Below, in pieces: positions 1 through 9,400 of a DNA stretch of 64,000 bases. The DNA is from Paenibacillus nanensis. Lineage in GTDB: Bacteria > Bacillota > Bacilli > Paenibacillales > Paenibacillaceae. Every line of letters starts with the position of its first letter. Position 1 is the first letter of the stretch. The stretch covers positions 124,001 through 188,000 of the forward strand of contig NZ_QXQA01000011.1 of assembly GCF_003583765.1 (NCBI RefSeq). The letters are read 5' to 3'. Made by a program: the position numbers and the translations under genes. The notes under the pieces were generated by a model. That model worked only from the letters and a program-made list of their open reading frames with translations. It did not search any database and was not told where the DNA came from.

Positions 1-1557
1 TGCATCGCAAAAGCGTTCGAAGCCGCGTCGATCGACGAGGTGATCGCGGCCGGGCTCAGCGTCATTCCGGAGGACTCCACGTATGCGCGCGTCGTTCATG
101 CGGTCATGGCGTTCCATAAAAGTAACCCGTCGGATTTCCGCGCTTGCTGGAACTATCTTGACGAGAATTGGGGCTACGACAAATATACGGGCGTCTGCCA
201 TATCATTCCGAATGCGGGCGTTTGCGTCCTCGCCCTGCTGTACGGCGCCGGCGATTTCGCGCGTACGGTGGAATACGCGTCGATGTGCGGCTGGGATACG
301 GATTGCAATGCGGGCAACGTAGGGACTATACTCGGCGTAATGGGAGGACTCGCCGGCATACCGGAGCATTACCGGAAGCCGATTAACGATTTTATCGTCG
401 CGTCCAGCGTGTCGGGCTATTTGAACCTCGTCGACTTTCCGACGTTCGCGAAGGAGCTGGCGCTGCTCGGCTACCGCGTGAACGGAGAGGAGGCGCCGGA
501 GGAGCTGAAGCGGCGGGTTAAGCCGGGCGAGCTATTTTTCGATTTCGACCTGCCGGGGTCGACGCATGGCTTCCGCACAAGCAACTCGTTCAAAACGCCG
601 GTTGTCCGCCATTCCGGCGCGGTGCATACGGATGACAGCAGGGGCTCGCTTGAGGTCGTATTTGACCGGCTTGTAGAAGGAGACAGCAGCAAGCTGTATT
701 TCAAGCCGTTCTACCGCCGCGAGGAATTTAACGATGAGAAGTATAAGCCGGTGTTTGCGCCGCTCGCCTGCGCAGGCCAGACGGTGAAAGCTTCGTTTTA
801 CCTGGATCAGTGGGAAGGGCGGCCGCTGACGCTGACTTCATACGTGCGGAATACGCATACGAAGGAAGACGTAAGGCTGGATACGGTCACTCCCGCTAGC
901 GGCCGCTGGACCGAGATCGAATTTGTTATTCCGGATACAGACGGCGCTGTGATCGATGAGATCGGCTGGATTCTCGAAAGCGCGTCGCCGCTCACGGACC
1001 GGGCGATTGGCAGCTTGTATTTGGGCTGCTTCCACGTATCGGGCGCAGCCGACTATACGATCGATTTCGCAAAGCAATATAAGGAGTTCGGATCCGTAAC
1101 GCCGTTCGCGCAGCATCGCGGGAAGTGGGAGCTTCAGGGCGGCGCGCTTCACTGCGTGACGGATGGCGATTGCTCAACGTATTCGGGAAATTATTATGCG
1201 AAGAAGACGGTCGTGGAAGCGACGATCAAGCCGATCGCGGGCGACAGCCACTGCATGATTGCAAGAGCGCAGGGCATTATGCGCCATTACCTGGCGGGCT
1301 TCGATGGAGCGGGCACGGTATCGCTGATCCGGCAAAACTTCGGACAGGAGCGTCTGGCGAGCGCCGCCTTCGATTGGAAGCATGGCGAAGAATACCGCTT
1401 TAAGCTTACGGCGGACGGAGACATGATGACGTTAATGATTAACGGAGCGAATGTGTTGGAGTGCAAGGACGATGCGTTCGCCGGCGGCATGTTCGGCTTC
1501 GGCTGCCTGAAGCAAGGGGAGAATGAGATCCGGGATGTGCGGGTTCATTCCGAATAG
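1..1557 (+). CDS. ADP-ribosylglycohydrolase-family protein with C-terminal beta-sandwich domains (5' truncated by window edge)
   Basis: The reading frame is already open at base 1, so the N-terminus lies outside the window; the GTG at 40 is only an internal codon. About residues 75-110 carry the ADP-ribosylglycohydrolase signature GWDTDCNAGNVG, whose two Asp residues belong to the binuclear metal site of this all-helical family. Members remove ADP-ribose or related N-ribosyl groups. After the helical domain the protein continues for some 340 residues of Gly/Asp/aromatic-rich sequence, looking like a galactose-binding-type sandwich and then a LamG-like sandwich, which is not part of the minimal enzyme. 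No signal peptide can be judged. Ribokinase follows within about 50 bases, suggesting that a released ribosyl moiety is salvaged. The family call is firm; substrate and the role of the sandwich domains are inference. Confidence 0.85.
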   Translation, partial: CIAKAFEAASIDEVIAAGLSVIPEDSTYARVVHAVMAFHKSNPSDFRACWNYLDENWGYDKYTGVCHIIPNAGVCVLALLYGAGDFARTVEYASMCGWDTDCNAGNVGTILGVMGGLAGIPEHYRKPINDFIVASSVSGYLNLVDFPTFAKELALLGYRVNGEEAPEELKRRVKPGELFFDFDLPGSTHGFRTSNSFKTPVVRHSGAVHTDDSRGSLEVVFDRLVEGDSSKLYFKPFYRREEFNDEKYKPVFAPLACAGQTVKASFYLDQWEGRPLTLTSYVRNTHTKEDVRLDTVTPASGRWTEIEFVIPDTDGAVIDEIGWILESASPLTDRAIGSLYLGCFHVSGAADYTIDFAKQYKEFGSVTPFAQHRGKWELQGGALHCVTDGDCSTYSGNYYAKKTVVEATIKPIAGDSHCMIARAQGIMRHYLAGFDGAGTVSLIRQNFGQERLASAAFDWKHGEEYRFKLTADGDMMTLMINGANVLECKDDAFAGGMFGFGCLKQGENEIRDVRVHSE

Positions 1558-1608
1558 ACGCTGACGGTGAAGGTCACTCGCAGCGGAGAAGGGAGCGCGA
1601 ACGGTCGC

Positions 1609-2526
1609 TTGAACAAATTGCTGGTTATTGGAAGCATGAATATGGATGTGGTGAGCAATGTGAAGCAATTCCCGCTGCCGGGAGAGACGATTCATAGCAG
1701 CGGCACGGCGTTTGTGCCGGGCGGGAAAGGCGCCAATCAGGCTGTTGCGGCAGCCAGCGCCGGCGGGGATTGCGCCATGGTCGGAGCGGTCGGACTCGAT
1801 CCGTTCGGCGAGACGCTTATTGCATCCCTCGAGGAGCGGGGCGTGAACGCCGGCGCCGTTATCCGCAAGGAAGGAACGTCGGGCATCGCGTTCATTACGG
1901 TTAACGAGGAAGGCGAGAATCATATTATTTTGTCGGCGGGCGCGAACGGCGAAGTGACGGCGGCCGATGTAGCGTCAGCGGCAAGCTGGGACGGCGTTTA
2001 CGCGGTGCTGCTGCAGAACGAAATTCCGTGGGCGGCCACGATGGCAGCCGTTCAGGCTGCGCATGCGGCAGGCGTGCGCGTCTTCCTGAATCCTGCGCCG
2101 GCAAGGACCTTGCCGGATGAGCTGTTCCCGCTGCTGGACACGCTGATCATGAACGAGACGGAGGCGGCGCTCGTTGCGGGCGTTCCGGTCAGCGACCCGG
2201 CGACCGCTGCGGCAGCGGCGGAGCTGGTGCTGGGGAAAGGCGCGGCAGGCGTCATCGTGACGCTTGGCGAGCAGGGCTGCTTTTATGCGGATGCGCAAGG
2301 GGCTCGTCTATTTGTCCCGGCATTCCGCGTGAGGCCAGCCGATACGACGGCCGCGGGCGATACGTTCATCGGCGCGTACGCCGCCGCTTGCGCGAACGGT
2401 TATGGCAAGGAGGAGGCGCTGCGTTATGCAACGGCAGCTTCCGCGCTAGCCGTCACGCGCCCCGGCGCTCAGTCATCGATCCCGTCCAAAGCGGAGATCG
2501 AAGCATTTTTAACGGTGCAGCAGTAA
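1609..2526 (+). CDS. rbsK: Ribokinase (PfkB family)
   Basis: Phosphorylates ribose to ribose-5-phosphate in the cytoplasm. The N-terminus reads LLVIGSMNMDVV, the classic ribokinase opening, followed by GGKGANQAVAAA (first PfkB signature), the NPAPAR motif, MNETE, and the C-terminal anion-hole and catalytic-base motif DTTAAGDTFIGA. Length, about 305 residues, is normal. The frame is open from a GTG at 1567, but that codon has no ribosome binding site, whereas the TTG at 1609 has GGAGAAGGGAG upstream and places the Rossmann start at the expected position, so TTG is preferred. It lies just downstream of the ADP-ribosylglycohydrolase-family gene and probably shares its transcript; it ends in a strong intrinsic terminator. 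Some PfkB enzymes of this type act on other pentoses or nucleosides. Confidence 0.9.
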   Translation: MNKLLVIGSMNMDVVSNVKQFPLPGETIHSSGTAFVPGGKGANQAVAAASAGGDCAMVGAVGLDPFGETLIASLEERGVNAGAVIRKEGTSGIAFITVNEEGENHIILSAGANGEVTAADVASAASWDGVYAVLLQNEIPWAATMAAVQAAHAAGVRVFLNPAPARTLPDELFPLLDTLIMNETEAALVAGVPVSDPATAAAAAELVLGKGAAGVIVTLGEQGCFYADAQGARLFVPAFRVRPADTTAAGDTFIGAYAAACANGYGKEEALRYATAASALAVTRPGAQSSIPSKAEIEAFLTVQQ

Positions 2527-2545
2527 TGCTGCGCCGTTTTTTTTT
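2514..2545 (+). terminator. Intrinsic terminator overlapping the end of rbsK
   Basis: A 9-bp stem (2514-2522 with 2527-2535, one G-T pair) closes a four-base loop GTAA and is followed by nine T residues (2537-2545). The rbsK stop codon TAA forms part of the loop, so the last coding bases are also the terminator stem. Confidence 0.9.
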
Positions 2546-2709
2546 CGCCGTGATCGCCTGCGAGCAGCCGAAAAAAACGATATTGCAAAATGTTCTTATC
2601 CGAAATGAACGAATCGGCTGCTTTGTTCGTCTAACGAGGTGCAGCAGTTGTCATCGGATGCGGAACGCATGGTGGCACAGCATATCTATTTCGGAAAGGT
2701 GAAGCTTAT

Positions 2710-2952
2710 ATGACAGCTTGGAGAGATTTTTTCGAATATGGCAATGAGCTTGAAGTTAAAGGCAGCACGTTTTTAGTCGAAGAGCAGCTAGTTGAGCTGG
2801 TATTGCAATTAAAAGATATCGGCTGGGAGGTAACGAGAGGCGAAGACATTGTTACGATCCTGCAAAAAATGCAAGGCATCCAAAGCCGATTTGACCGTAT
2901 TTATGACGAGATCCAAAGCCTTCTGTCTGTTCCCGCGAGGGAACCGGCATGA
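2710..2952 (+). CDS. Small conserved-looking protein of unknown function (80 aa)
   Basis: I do not recognise this protein. It starts at ATG 2710 with GGAAAGGTGA upstream. It is acidic and predicted mostly helical, with no signal peptide, membrane segment or cysteine; the middle (EEQLVELVLQLKDIGWEV) looks amphipathic. The frame has Firmicutes-like codon use and is bounded by terminators on both sides, so it is probably a monocistronic gene or the second cistron after a tiny 21-codon frame (2648-2713) whose TGA overlaps its ATG. The neighbouring genes give no hint of function. Confidence 0.6.
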   Translation: MTAWRDFFEYGNELEVKGSTFLVEEQLVELVLQLKDIGWEVTRGEDIVTILQKMQGIQSRFDRIYDEIQSLLSVPAREPA

Positions 2953-2985
2953 AATGAATTCCCGATGAAGGCATAACGTAAGAAG

Positions 2986-3018
2986 AAAGGTGACTCCTGT
3001 TCCGCAGAAGTCACCTTT
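2986..3018 (-). terminator. Terminator hairpin between convergent genes
   Basis: A perfect 10-bp inverted repeat (AAAGGTGACT at 2986-2995 and its complement at 3009-3018). On the minus strand it is followed by a T-rich tract (TTTCTTCTT), fitting termination of the GGDEF-EAL gene; it may also serve the small + strand gene. Confidence 0.65.
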
Positions 3019-3045
3019 CGAATGAACCGATTATTATGAATCTAA

Positions 3046-5679
3046 CTATCCCCGCAAAAATTCCTCAAACATCTCAGCAGGAAGAGGTCGGCTGAACAGG
3101 TAGCCTTGCAGCTCGTCGCAATTCAGGTCCTTGCAGAACTGAGACTCTTCGCCGGTCTCGACGCCTTCCGCGACAACCCTCATGTTCATGCTATGGGCAA
3201 GCTCGATAATCGCCCGCACGATGGAGGATTTCTTATCGTCATGCGTAATGCCCCGAATAAAGGAACGGTCCAGCTTTACATCCGAAATCGGCAGCCGCTG
3301 AAGCTGGTTGAGCGAAGAGAAGCCTGTTCCGAAATCGTCGATCGAAATTTGAATGCCAAGCCTGCGCAAATATTGGATTTTTTCAATGACTTGTTCAATA
3401 TTGCGCATGAAGACGCCCTCTGTTATTTCAAGGCTGATATACCGCGCGTCTAACCCCGTATTTTGAAGCTCCTCGGCAATCATCTCGATCAAATCGCCCT
3501 GGTAGAAATGCCGTGCCGATATGTTGACCGATACGCTGACTTGTTGCAAGCCTGCGTCCTGCCATGCTTTGTTCTGGCGGCATGCTTCGCGGAACACCCA
3601 TCGGTCGATTTCCAAAATAAACCCGGACTCCTCGGCAAGCGGAATAAACTTGTCGGGAGGGATGAGCCCCAGCTCCGGATGCTTCCAGCGAATAAGCGCC
3701 TCGATCCCGCTAAGCTCGCCCGTAGCGGCGCTTATTTTGGGCTGGTAACACAGGAAGAGCTGATTTTCAAGCAATGCTTTGTGCAGCCCATTCTCCAGCT
3801 GCATCCTTTCGGCAATAAGCGGCAGCAGGTTCGGCTTGTAATAACGGAAGTAGCCGTCGCCTTCATCTTTGGCCGTGTACATCGCGATATCGGCATTCCG
3901 GGTAATCGTGTTCATATCCTCGCCATCCTGCGGATACATACTGATGCCGATGCTGACCGTCATGTAGAGAGGCATCTCGTCAAGGATGAACGGTACGGAG
4001 AAGCAGTCGCGGATCGCTTCCGCGCAGGCTTCCAGCTCGGCTTCCTCTGCATAACGCGTGAGGATCACGAATTCATCGCCGCCTAGGCGGAAGACGCTGC
4101 GGGTTTTATTGTTTAAATTTTGCAGCCGTTCGGCAGTCATTGTGAGCAGTTGGTCCCCTTGCGCATGGCCGAGCGTGTCGTTGATCTGTTTAAACCGGTT
4201 GATGTCCGCGATGAGTACGGCTATTTTTATGGTTTTGCCCGCGGCGACGCTCATTGCGATCAGTTCAAGGAATTGCCGGTTGAATTGAAGCCGGTTAGGC
4301 AATCCGGTCAGCGTATCGTAATAAGCGATCTGATGCAGGCGCTCCTCGGATTGCTGCAGCAGCTGGGTTTGCGCTTGCAGACGCTCGTTAATTTTTTGCG
4401 TTTCGAGGAACATATGCAGCAGACTGCTGGACATATGTTTAAAGTTCTGGATTAACGAATGGATCTCGACAATGCTGCTCTTGGGCAAGTGGAGCTCGTT
4501 GTTCTGCCTTAGCTTAACTGGCAGATTCCGAGTCGAGACCAAGAGCCTTTGAAAGCCTTTGGTGAAGGTCCGGTTAATAAGCATGGAGATAAGTAACGCG
4601 ATCCCCGTAAACCCGACCAAATAAATGAAATGGATCGAATATTTGCCGAACAAGTAAGGATAATAGTTTCGAAGCGGGAATGTCAGCACGAAGCTGCCCG
4701 TCCCGTCCTTCATCTCTTCAATATATAGGAATTGTTCATCATGCCACGTGTACAACAGCGGATGCCGCGTATCGGTCTTGTGGGAGAAATACAGCGATCC
4801 GTCCACATGCTTGTAGCGGCCTGTTTCGAGCGGTTCGAACTTCTTCCCGATCATTTCGCGATGGTTAGAGGCAAGCACATGCTGCTTATGATCAACAAAG
4901 CTGAACGTATTGGAGTCGTAGCTGTACCGGTCAATGATGAATTGAAGCTCGCGAAGCTGCGCCGCGTTCCTTGGTCTTGTCTGTGAGCTTTCGGTAATTC
5001 CCCATTCCTTCTTTATCATGTTCGTTTGCATCTTAACAAGGTTCGTGACGTACAGCTGGACTTCCTTGAACGAACCGGCGCTGTTAACGAGCATGTTCAG
5101 AATGAAGGAGCTGATGACGATGCCAAGCGACAGGTGCCGCAGCAGCTGGCTGATGCTGACCGGCTGTCTATTCATGGTGGATAGACCGCTCCAGCGGCGA
5201 ACCGGCAAATAGTGATAAATGATTTCCGCGAACAGCGCGTTGAATATCGCATTCAGCGCAAAGATGCAGACCACTAAGCTGATGTCGATCGTGCCGTCCA
5301 GGTCTTGCTGCAGGTATAACCAGTAAAGGATCGGAAGCCCCAATACCGCCCAGAAAATAAGGTTGGACCGAAACAGCCTGCCTCTGTATCTGCGAAGGAT
5401 CAGGCCCGTCACAAGCACTTCAAGCAAGCCAAGCGCGAGAATTAAGGGGTGATGCGAAAACGCAAGCCCCGCTATGCATGTGATCAGTGCGGTAAGAAGT
5501 CCGCCCGTCAAGCCGAATTGGCGAAGCGACAGAAGTACGAATAAGCTTGCAAGCGAGAAGGTCGTACCGTATACGAACTGAAAATGGCCCCATTCTGCCG
5601 CGACAGCAAGCAGGGTACAAGCGAGGAAAGAAATCGCAACGCGCCACTTATTGGAAGTTGATAATGTAGAGATGCTCAC
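3046..5679 (-). CDS. Membrane GGDEF-EAL cyclic-di-GMP signalling protein
   Basis: A sensory protein that can make or degrade cyclic di-GMP. The first ~165 residues contain five to six hydrophobic segments; another membrane helix near residue 185 begins an extracytoplasmic sensory region that ends at a helix near residues 345-365 followed by a HAMP-like linker. The diguanylate cyclase domain (about 445-605) has DTLTGLPNR and an intact GGDEF. The nine residues before GGDEF (NKTRSVFRL) lack the RxxD inhibitory site. The phosphodiesterase domain (about 620-870) has EALIRW, NISARHF, DDFGTGFSSL and AEGVET, so it also looks active. Start is GTG 5679, with AGGAGG six bases upstream. It is alone on its strand; no dedicated target gene is adjacent. 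Which activity dominates cannot be told from sequence. Confidence 0.92.
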   Translation of the reverse strand: MSISTLSTSNKWRVAISFLACTLLAVAAEWGHFQFVYGTTFSLASLFVLLSLRQFGLTGGLLTALITCIAGLAFSHHPLILALGLLEVLVTGLILRRYRGRLFRSNLIFWAVLGLPILYWLYLQQDLDGTIDISLVVCIFALNAIFNALFAEIIYHYLPVRRWSGLSTMNRQPVSISQLLRHLSLGIVISSFILNMLVNSAGSFKEVQLYVTNLVKMQTNMIKKEWGITESSQTRPRNAAQLRELQFIIDRYSYDSNTFSFVDHKQHVLASNHREMIGKKFEPLETGRYKHVDGSLYFSHKTDTRHPLLYTWHDEQFLYIEEMKDGTGSFVLTFPLRNYYPYLFGKYSIHFIYLVGFTGIALLISMLINRTFTKGFQRLLVSTRNLPVKLRQNNELHLPKSSIVEIHSLIQNFKHMSSSLLHMFLETQKINERLQAQTQLLQQSEERLHQIAYYDTLTGLPNRLQFNRQFLELIAMSVAAGKTIKIAVLIADINRFKQINDTLGHAQGDQLLTMTAERLQNLNNKTRSVFRLGGDEFVILTRYAEEAELEACAEAIRDCFSVPFILDEMPLYMTVSIGISMYPQDGEDMNTITRNADIAMYTAKDEGDGYFRYYKPNLLPLIAERMQLENGLHKALLENQLFLCYQPKISAATGELSGIEALIRWKHPELGLIPPDKFIPLAEESGFILEIDRWVFREACRQNKAWQDAGLQQVSVSVNISARHFYQGDLIEMIAEELQNTGLDARYISLEITEGVFMRNIEQVIEKIQYLRRLGIQISIDDFGTGFSSLNQLQRLPISDVKLDRSFIRGITHDDKKSSIVRAIIELAHSMNMRVVAEGVETGEESQFCKDLNCDELQGYLFSRPLPAEMFEEFLRG

Positions 5680-5879
5680 GGGCGCCCTCCTGATGCCATT
5701 AAGCTATCTGCTCATGCGTTTCGGCCGGCTGCCTGGTTGGATAAAAGCAGTAGCGTGACGCGGTGAAAGATAGGACTTTGCTGCTTCATATTTTAATAGA
5801 TGACAGAAACTTCGTCTAGATTCCCTAATATTCGACAAATTATTTCAAAATCCTCCTGAATGGTAAAAGTCCTAGGCAG

Positions 5880-5909
5880 TTGCGTATCGGTAATGTTGTT
5901 TGATATAGT
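5880..5909 (+). promoter_or_regulatory. Predicted sigma-A promoter of the marR-MMPL operon
   Basis: TTGCGT (5880-5885), an 18-base spacer and TATAGT (5904-5909). The -10 element runs into the palindrome that starts at 5909, as expected for an autorepressed MarR-family gene. Confidence 0.5.
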
Positions 5910-5937
5910 TCTATTATCGAATAGTTCGACAATAGAA
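5909..5937 (+). promoter_or_regulatory. Palindromic operator candidate for the MarR regulator
   Basis: TTCTATTATCGAA (5909-5921), a three-base spacer, and TTCGACAATAGAA (5925-5937) form an inverted repeat with one mismatch in 13. It lies between the -10 element and the ribosome binding site of the MarR gene, so bound protein would block transcription start. Autorepression is inference from position and family habit. Confidence 0.7.
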
Positions 5938-5956
5938 TTAATTTGGAGGAAAATTC

Positions 5957-6403
5957 ATGCAATCGGACGATAAACAGTTGAAGGAATGGATACACCGATA
6001 TGAGATGGCAGGTTTTATCGTCGAACGCAGAATGCATGCGATGGTGCGCGATTTAATGCCGGAGGAATTAACCGTTGACCAGTTCAGAGCGCTGAGGTAC
6101 TTGAGGCACAATGAGCAAAGCACGGCCTCGGATGTCGCGGAAATTTTTTGCGTGGGCAAAAGCTCGATTACGGCGATCATGACCCGGCTGTCCGATAAGG
6201 GGCTTATTCAGCGCATACCGGATGAGAAGGACCGGAGGGTCACTTACCTCGTGCTGACGAAGGAAGGCATGCGGCTTTGCGACCAGATGGAGGACCGCGT
6301 TCAATCGGTGCTTGCCGGCATCATCGACCAATTCGACGAGAAGGAAGCGGTCGCTTTCATCGAGACGTTCGAGAAATTAGCCAAGGTCGTCATGAAGCTG
6401 TAG
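5957..6403 (+). CDS. MarR-family transcriptional regulator
   Basis: A 148-residue winged-helix regulator. The sequence has the MarR layout: an N-terminal dimerisation helix, the helix-turn-helix at about residues 60-85 (STASDVAEIFCVGKSSITAI), the wing with the DEKDRR motif near residue 95, and a long C-terminal dimerisation helix. The ATG at 5957 is preceded by TTTGGAGGAAAA. It is followed after about 50 bases by an MMPL-type exporter on the same strand, the usual pairing of a ligand-responsive repressor with the pump it controls. The palindrome at 5909-5937 is its likely binding site. A single Cys in the recognition region could act in redox sensing, but nothing else supports that. Confidence 0.92.
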   Translation: MQSDDKQLKEWIHRYEMAGFIVERRMHAMVRDLMPEELTVDQFRALRYLRHNEQSTASDVAEIFCVGKSSITAIMTRLSDKGLIQRIPDEKDRRVTYLVLTKEGMRLCDQMEDRVQSVLAGIIDQFDEKEAVAFIETFEKLAKVVMKL

Positions 6404-6451
6404 CGATACACAGAACCAAAGCGTATGGGAGATAAGGAGAGGAAGAGAGCA

Positions 6452-9400
6452 ATGAAAGTGATTTTGAAGCTCAAATGGCTCATGCTTGCGCTATGGATAG
6501 CGGGAGCCGCAGTACTGATGATCAGCGCGCCGAATATGGAGGAACTGGTGCGCACGAAGGGCCAAATAACGGTTCCTGACGGTTATTCGTCAACGCTGGC
6601 CGCACAGCTGGAGAAGAATATCGGGGTTTCCGGTGACGGGGAAGGCGCGGAGGGCATGTCGACCGTGCTTGTCTTCCACAAGGACGGCGGCCTTACGGAA
6701 GATGATCTCGCGCACGTAAAAGCCGGCCTCGACAAGCTGGATGCGGAAGGCGAGACGTTAGGCGTCGAATCCGTCATGACGCATTTCGAGGTTCCCGAGC
6801 TGAAGGAACAGATGGTATCCGAGGATGGAAGCACGGTTCTTGCGCTCCTGACGGTGACGGCGGGTGACCGCGAGAATACCGTGCTGCTGGATGACCTGTA
6901 TCAGGCGCTGGAGGATGTGCCTGTCGAGCATTATTACACCGGCAACTGGATTATTAGCGAGGACGTCATTCAAAGCTCGCAAGAGGGCCTTAAGAAGACG
7001 GAATTTATAACAGTAGGCTTTATTCTTGTTATTTTGTTTATGGTTTTCCGTTCTGCCGCGGCTCCGCTGGTGCCGCTTCTGTCCGTCGGTTTTTCTTATT
7101 TGGTCTCTCAATCGGTCGTTGCTTTCTTGGTTCATTATTTCGATTTCCCGCTTTCGAACTTCACGCAAATCTTTATGGTCGCGGTGCTTTTCGGTATCGG
7201 TACCGACTACTGCATCCTGCTGATCAGCCGGTATAAGGAAGAGCTTGCGCATCGCGGGGATAAGACGGAGGCGATCGTTCATACGTACCGCACAGCGGGC
7301 AAAACCGTTTTGTTCTCCGGCCTTGCGGTTCTTGTCGGCTTCGCTTCGATCGGCTTCTCTACCTTTGTCTTGTACCGCTCGGCCGTTGCGGTAGCGGTAG
7401 GCATTGTTGTGATGCTTCTCGCCTTGTTTACGCTCGTGCCGGTCTTTCTGTCATTGCTGGGCAACGCGTTGTTCTGGCCCGCAAAAGGCTCGCTCGAGCA
7501 TAAGCCAAGCAAAGTGTGGGGGGCGGTCGGCAGCTTTTCGCTGAAGCGTCCGATCTGGGCGCTTGCCATTCTGGCGGTTCTCATCGTACCGTTCTTGACC
7601 GCTTATAAGGGAACCATCTCCTTCAACTCCTTAGATGAGATCGGAGATAAATACGATTCGGTAAAAGGCTTCAACTTAATAGCGGACAGCTTCGGCCCTG
7701 GCGAGACGCTGCCGACTAACGTTATTGTGAAGTCGGATGCGCCGATGGATACGCCGGAAGGACTTGCCGCATTGGAGCAAGCGAGTCGAGAGCTGGCTAA
7801 GGTTGAAGGCGTGAAGACGGTGCGCAGCGCGACGCGTCCGACGGGCGAAGTGCTTGAGGATTTCCTCGTCTCGGATCAAGTGGTTACGCTGGATGAAGGG
7901 CTTGGCGCTTCGGGCGAGGGTCTCGGCGAAATTAGCAGCGGGCTGGCGGAAGCCAGCAGCGCGCTGAACGGTAACGCGCCGAAGCTGCAGGAAGCGACGG
8001 CCGGCGCGGAACAGCTCGTCGAAGGGACGAATGAGCTGCGCGCCGGCATGGAAGAGCTGGCTTCCGGCCTAAGCGCCATTGAGCAAGGGCTTGCAGACGG
8101 CTCCGCAGGGGCGGAGGAGCTGCTGGCGGGTCTGACGGAAGCGCAAGCAAGCGCGGCGAAGCTTGCGGAAGGCAGCGCGGAGCTGCTCAAAGGCTATCAG
8201 AGCCTTGGCGGCGGATTACATGAATTGACGGCAGGCTATCTAGCTATTGCCACGGAGCAAGAGAAGCTGGCTGGCGGACTGGACGGCGTGCGGCAAACGC
8301 TGACGAGCGTGCAGGACAGCCATCCTGAGCTGAAGGAAGACGCGGCGTTCCAGGAAGCGCTCGCCACATTGTCGGGCTTGCAGCAAGGCGCCGCGGCGCT
8401 CGGCGCGAAGCTGACCGAGCTTAATGGAGGCTTAGCCGGCGTTACGGCGGGCATGGACCAGGCGAACAAAGGATTCAGCGAAGCGTCGGCGGGACAAAGC
8501 GCGCTGGCGAACGGACTAAGCCAGCTTGCCGCCGGTCTTGGCGAGCTGAAGAACGGAATCGCACAGGCTGCGGCGGGCCAAGGCCAAATCGTCGACAAGC
8601 TGCCTGATGTTACGCAGGGGCTGGGCGAGCTGGCAGCCGGACAGGAACAGCTGAGAGCGGGCTTCGCTTCGCTCAACGAGCAGCTGGGCGAGCTTACGAG
8701 CGGACTGGATCAAAGCGTCGACGGTCTCAATCAGGTCACCGACGGTCTCTCTTCCGCAGAAGGCTATTTGCAAGGCTTGGCGGAGGCGCCGAACAAAAAT
8801 ATGACGGGCTGGCATATCCCGCAAGAAGCGATTGAGGATGAGCAATTCCAAAGCTCGCTTGACGTGTACATGTCCGAGGACAGAATGACGACGAAGCTCG
8901 ACGTCATCTTCGCGAGCAATCCGTATTCCCAGGATACGATGGCTCAGGTTGAAGAGCTTAACGCGGCCGTTTCCCGCGCGTTCCAAGGAACGGGGCTTAG
9001 CGGAGCGGAGTTTGCGATCGGCGGCGTCACCAGTATGAACCATGATTTAAGCACGATTTCGAACGGCGACTATTCCAGAACGGTTATGCTGATGCTGATC
9101 GGCATATCGCTTATTCTGATCGTGCTGTTCCGCTCGATCGTCATTCCGCTGTATGTGGTCGCCTCCTTGCTCATCACGTTCTACACGTCGCTGGCGATTA
9201 CGGAGGTTATCTTCGTGCGGATGCTGGGCTTGTCGGGCATTAGCTGGGCCGTGCCGTTCTTCGGCTTCGTCATGCTGATCGCGCTTGGCGTGGACTACAG
9301 CATCTTCCTAATGGACCGGTTCAGAGAATACCGGCATATGGATCCGAAGAAAGCGATTCTGGAAGCGATGAAGCATATGGGCGCGGTTATTATGTCGGCT

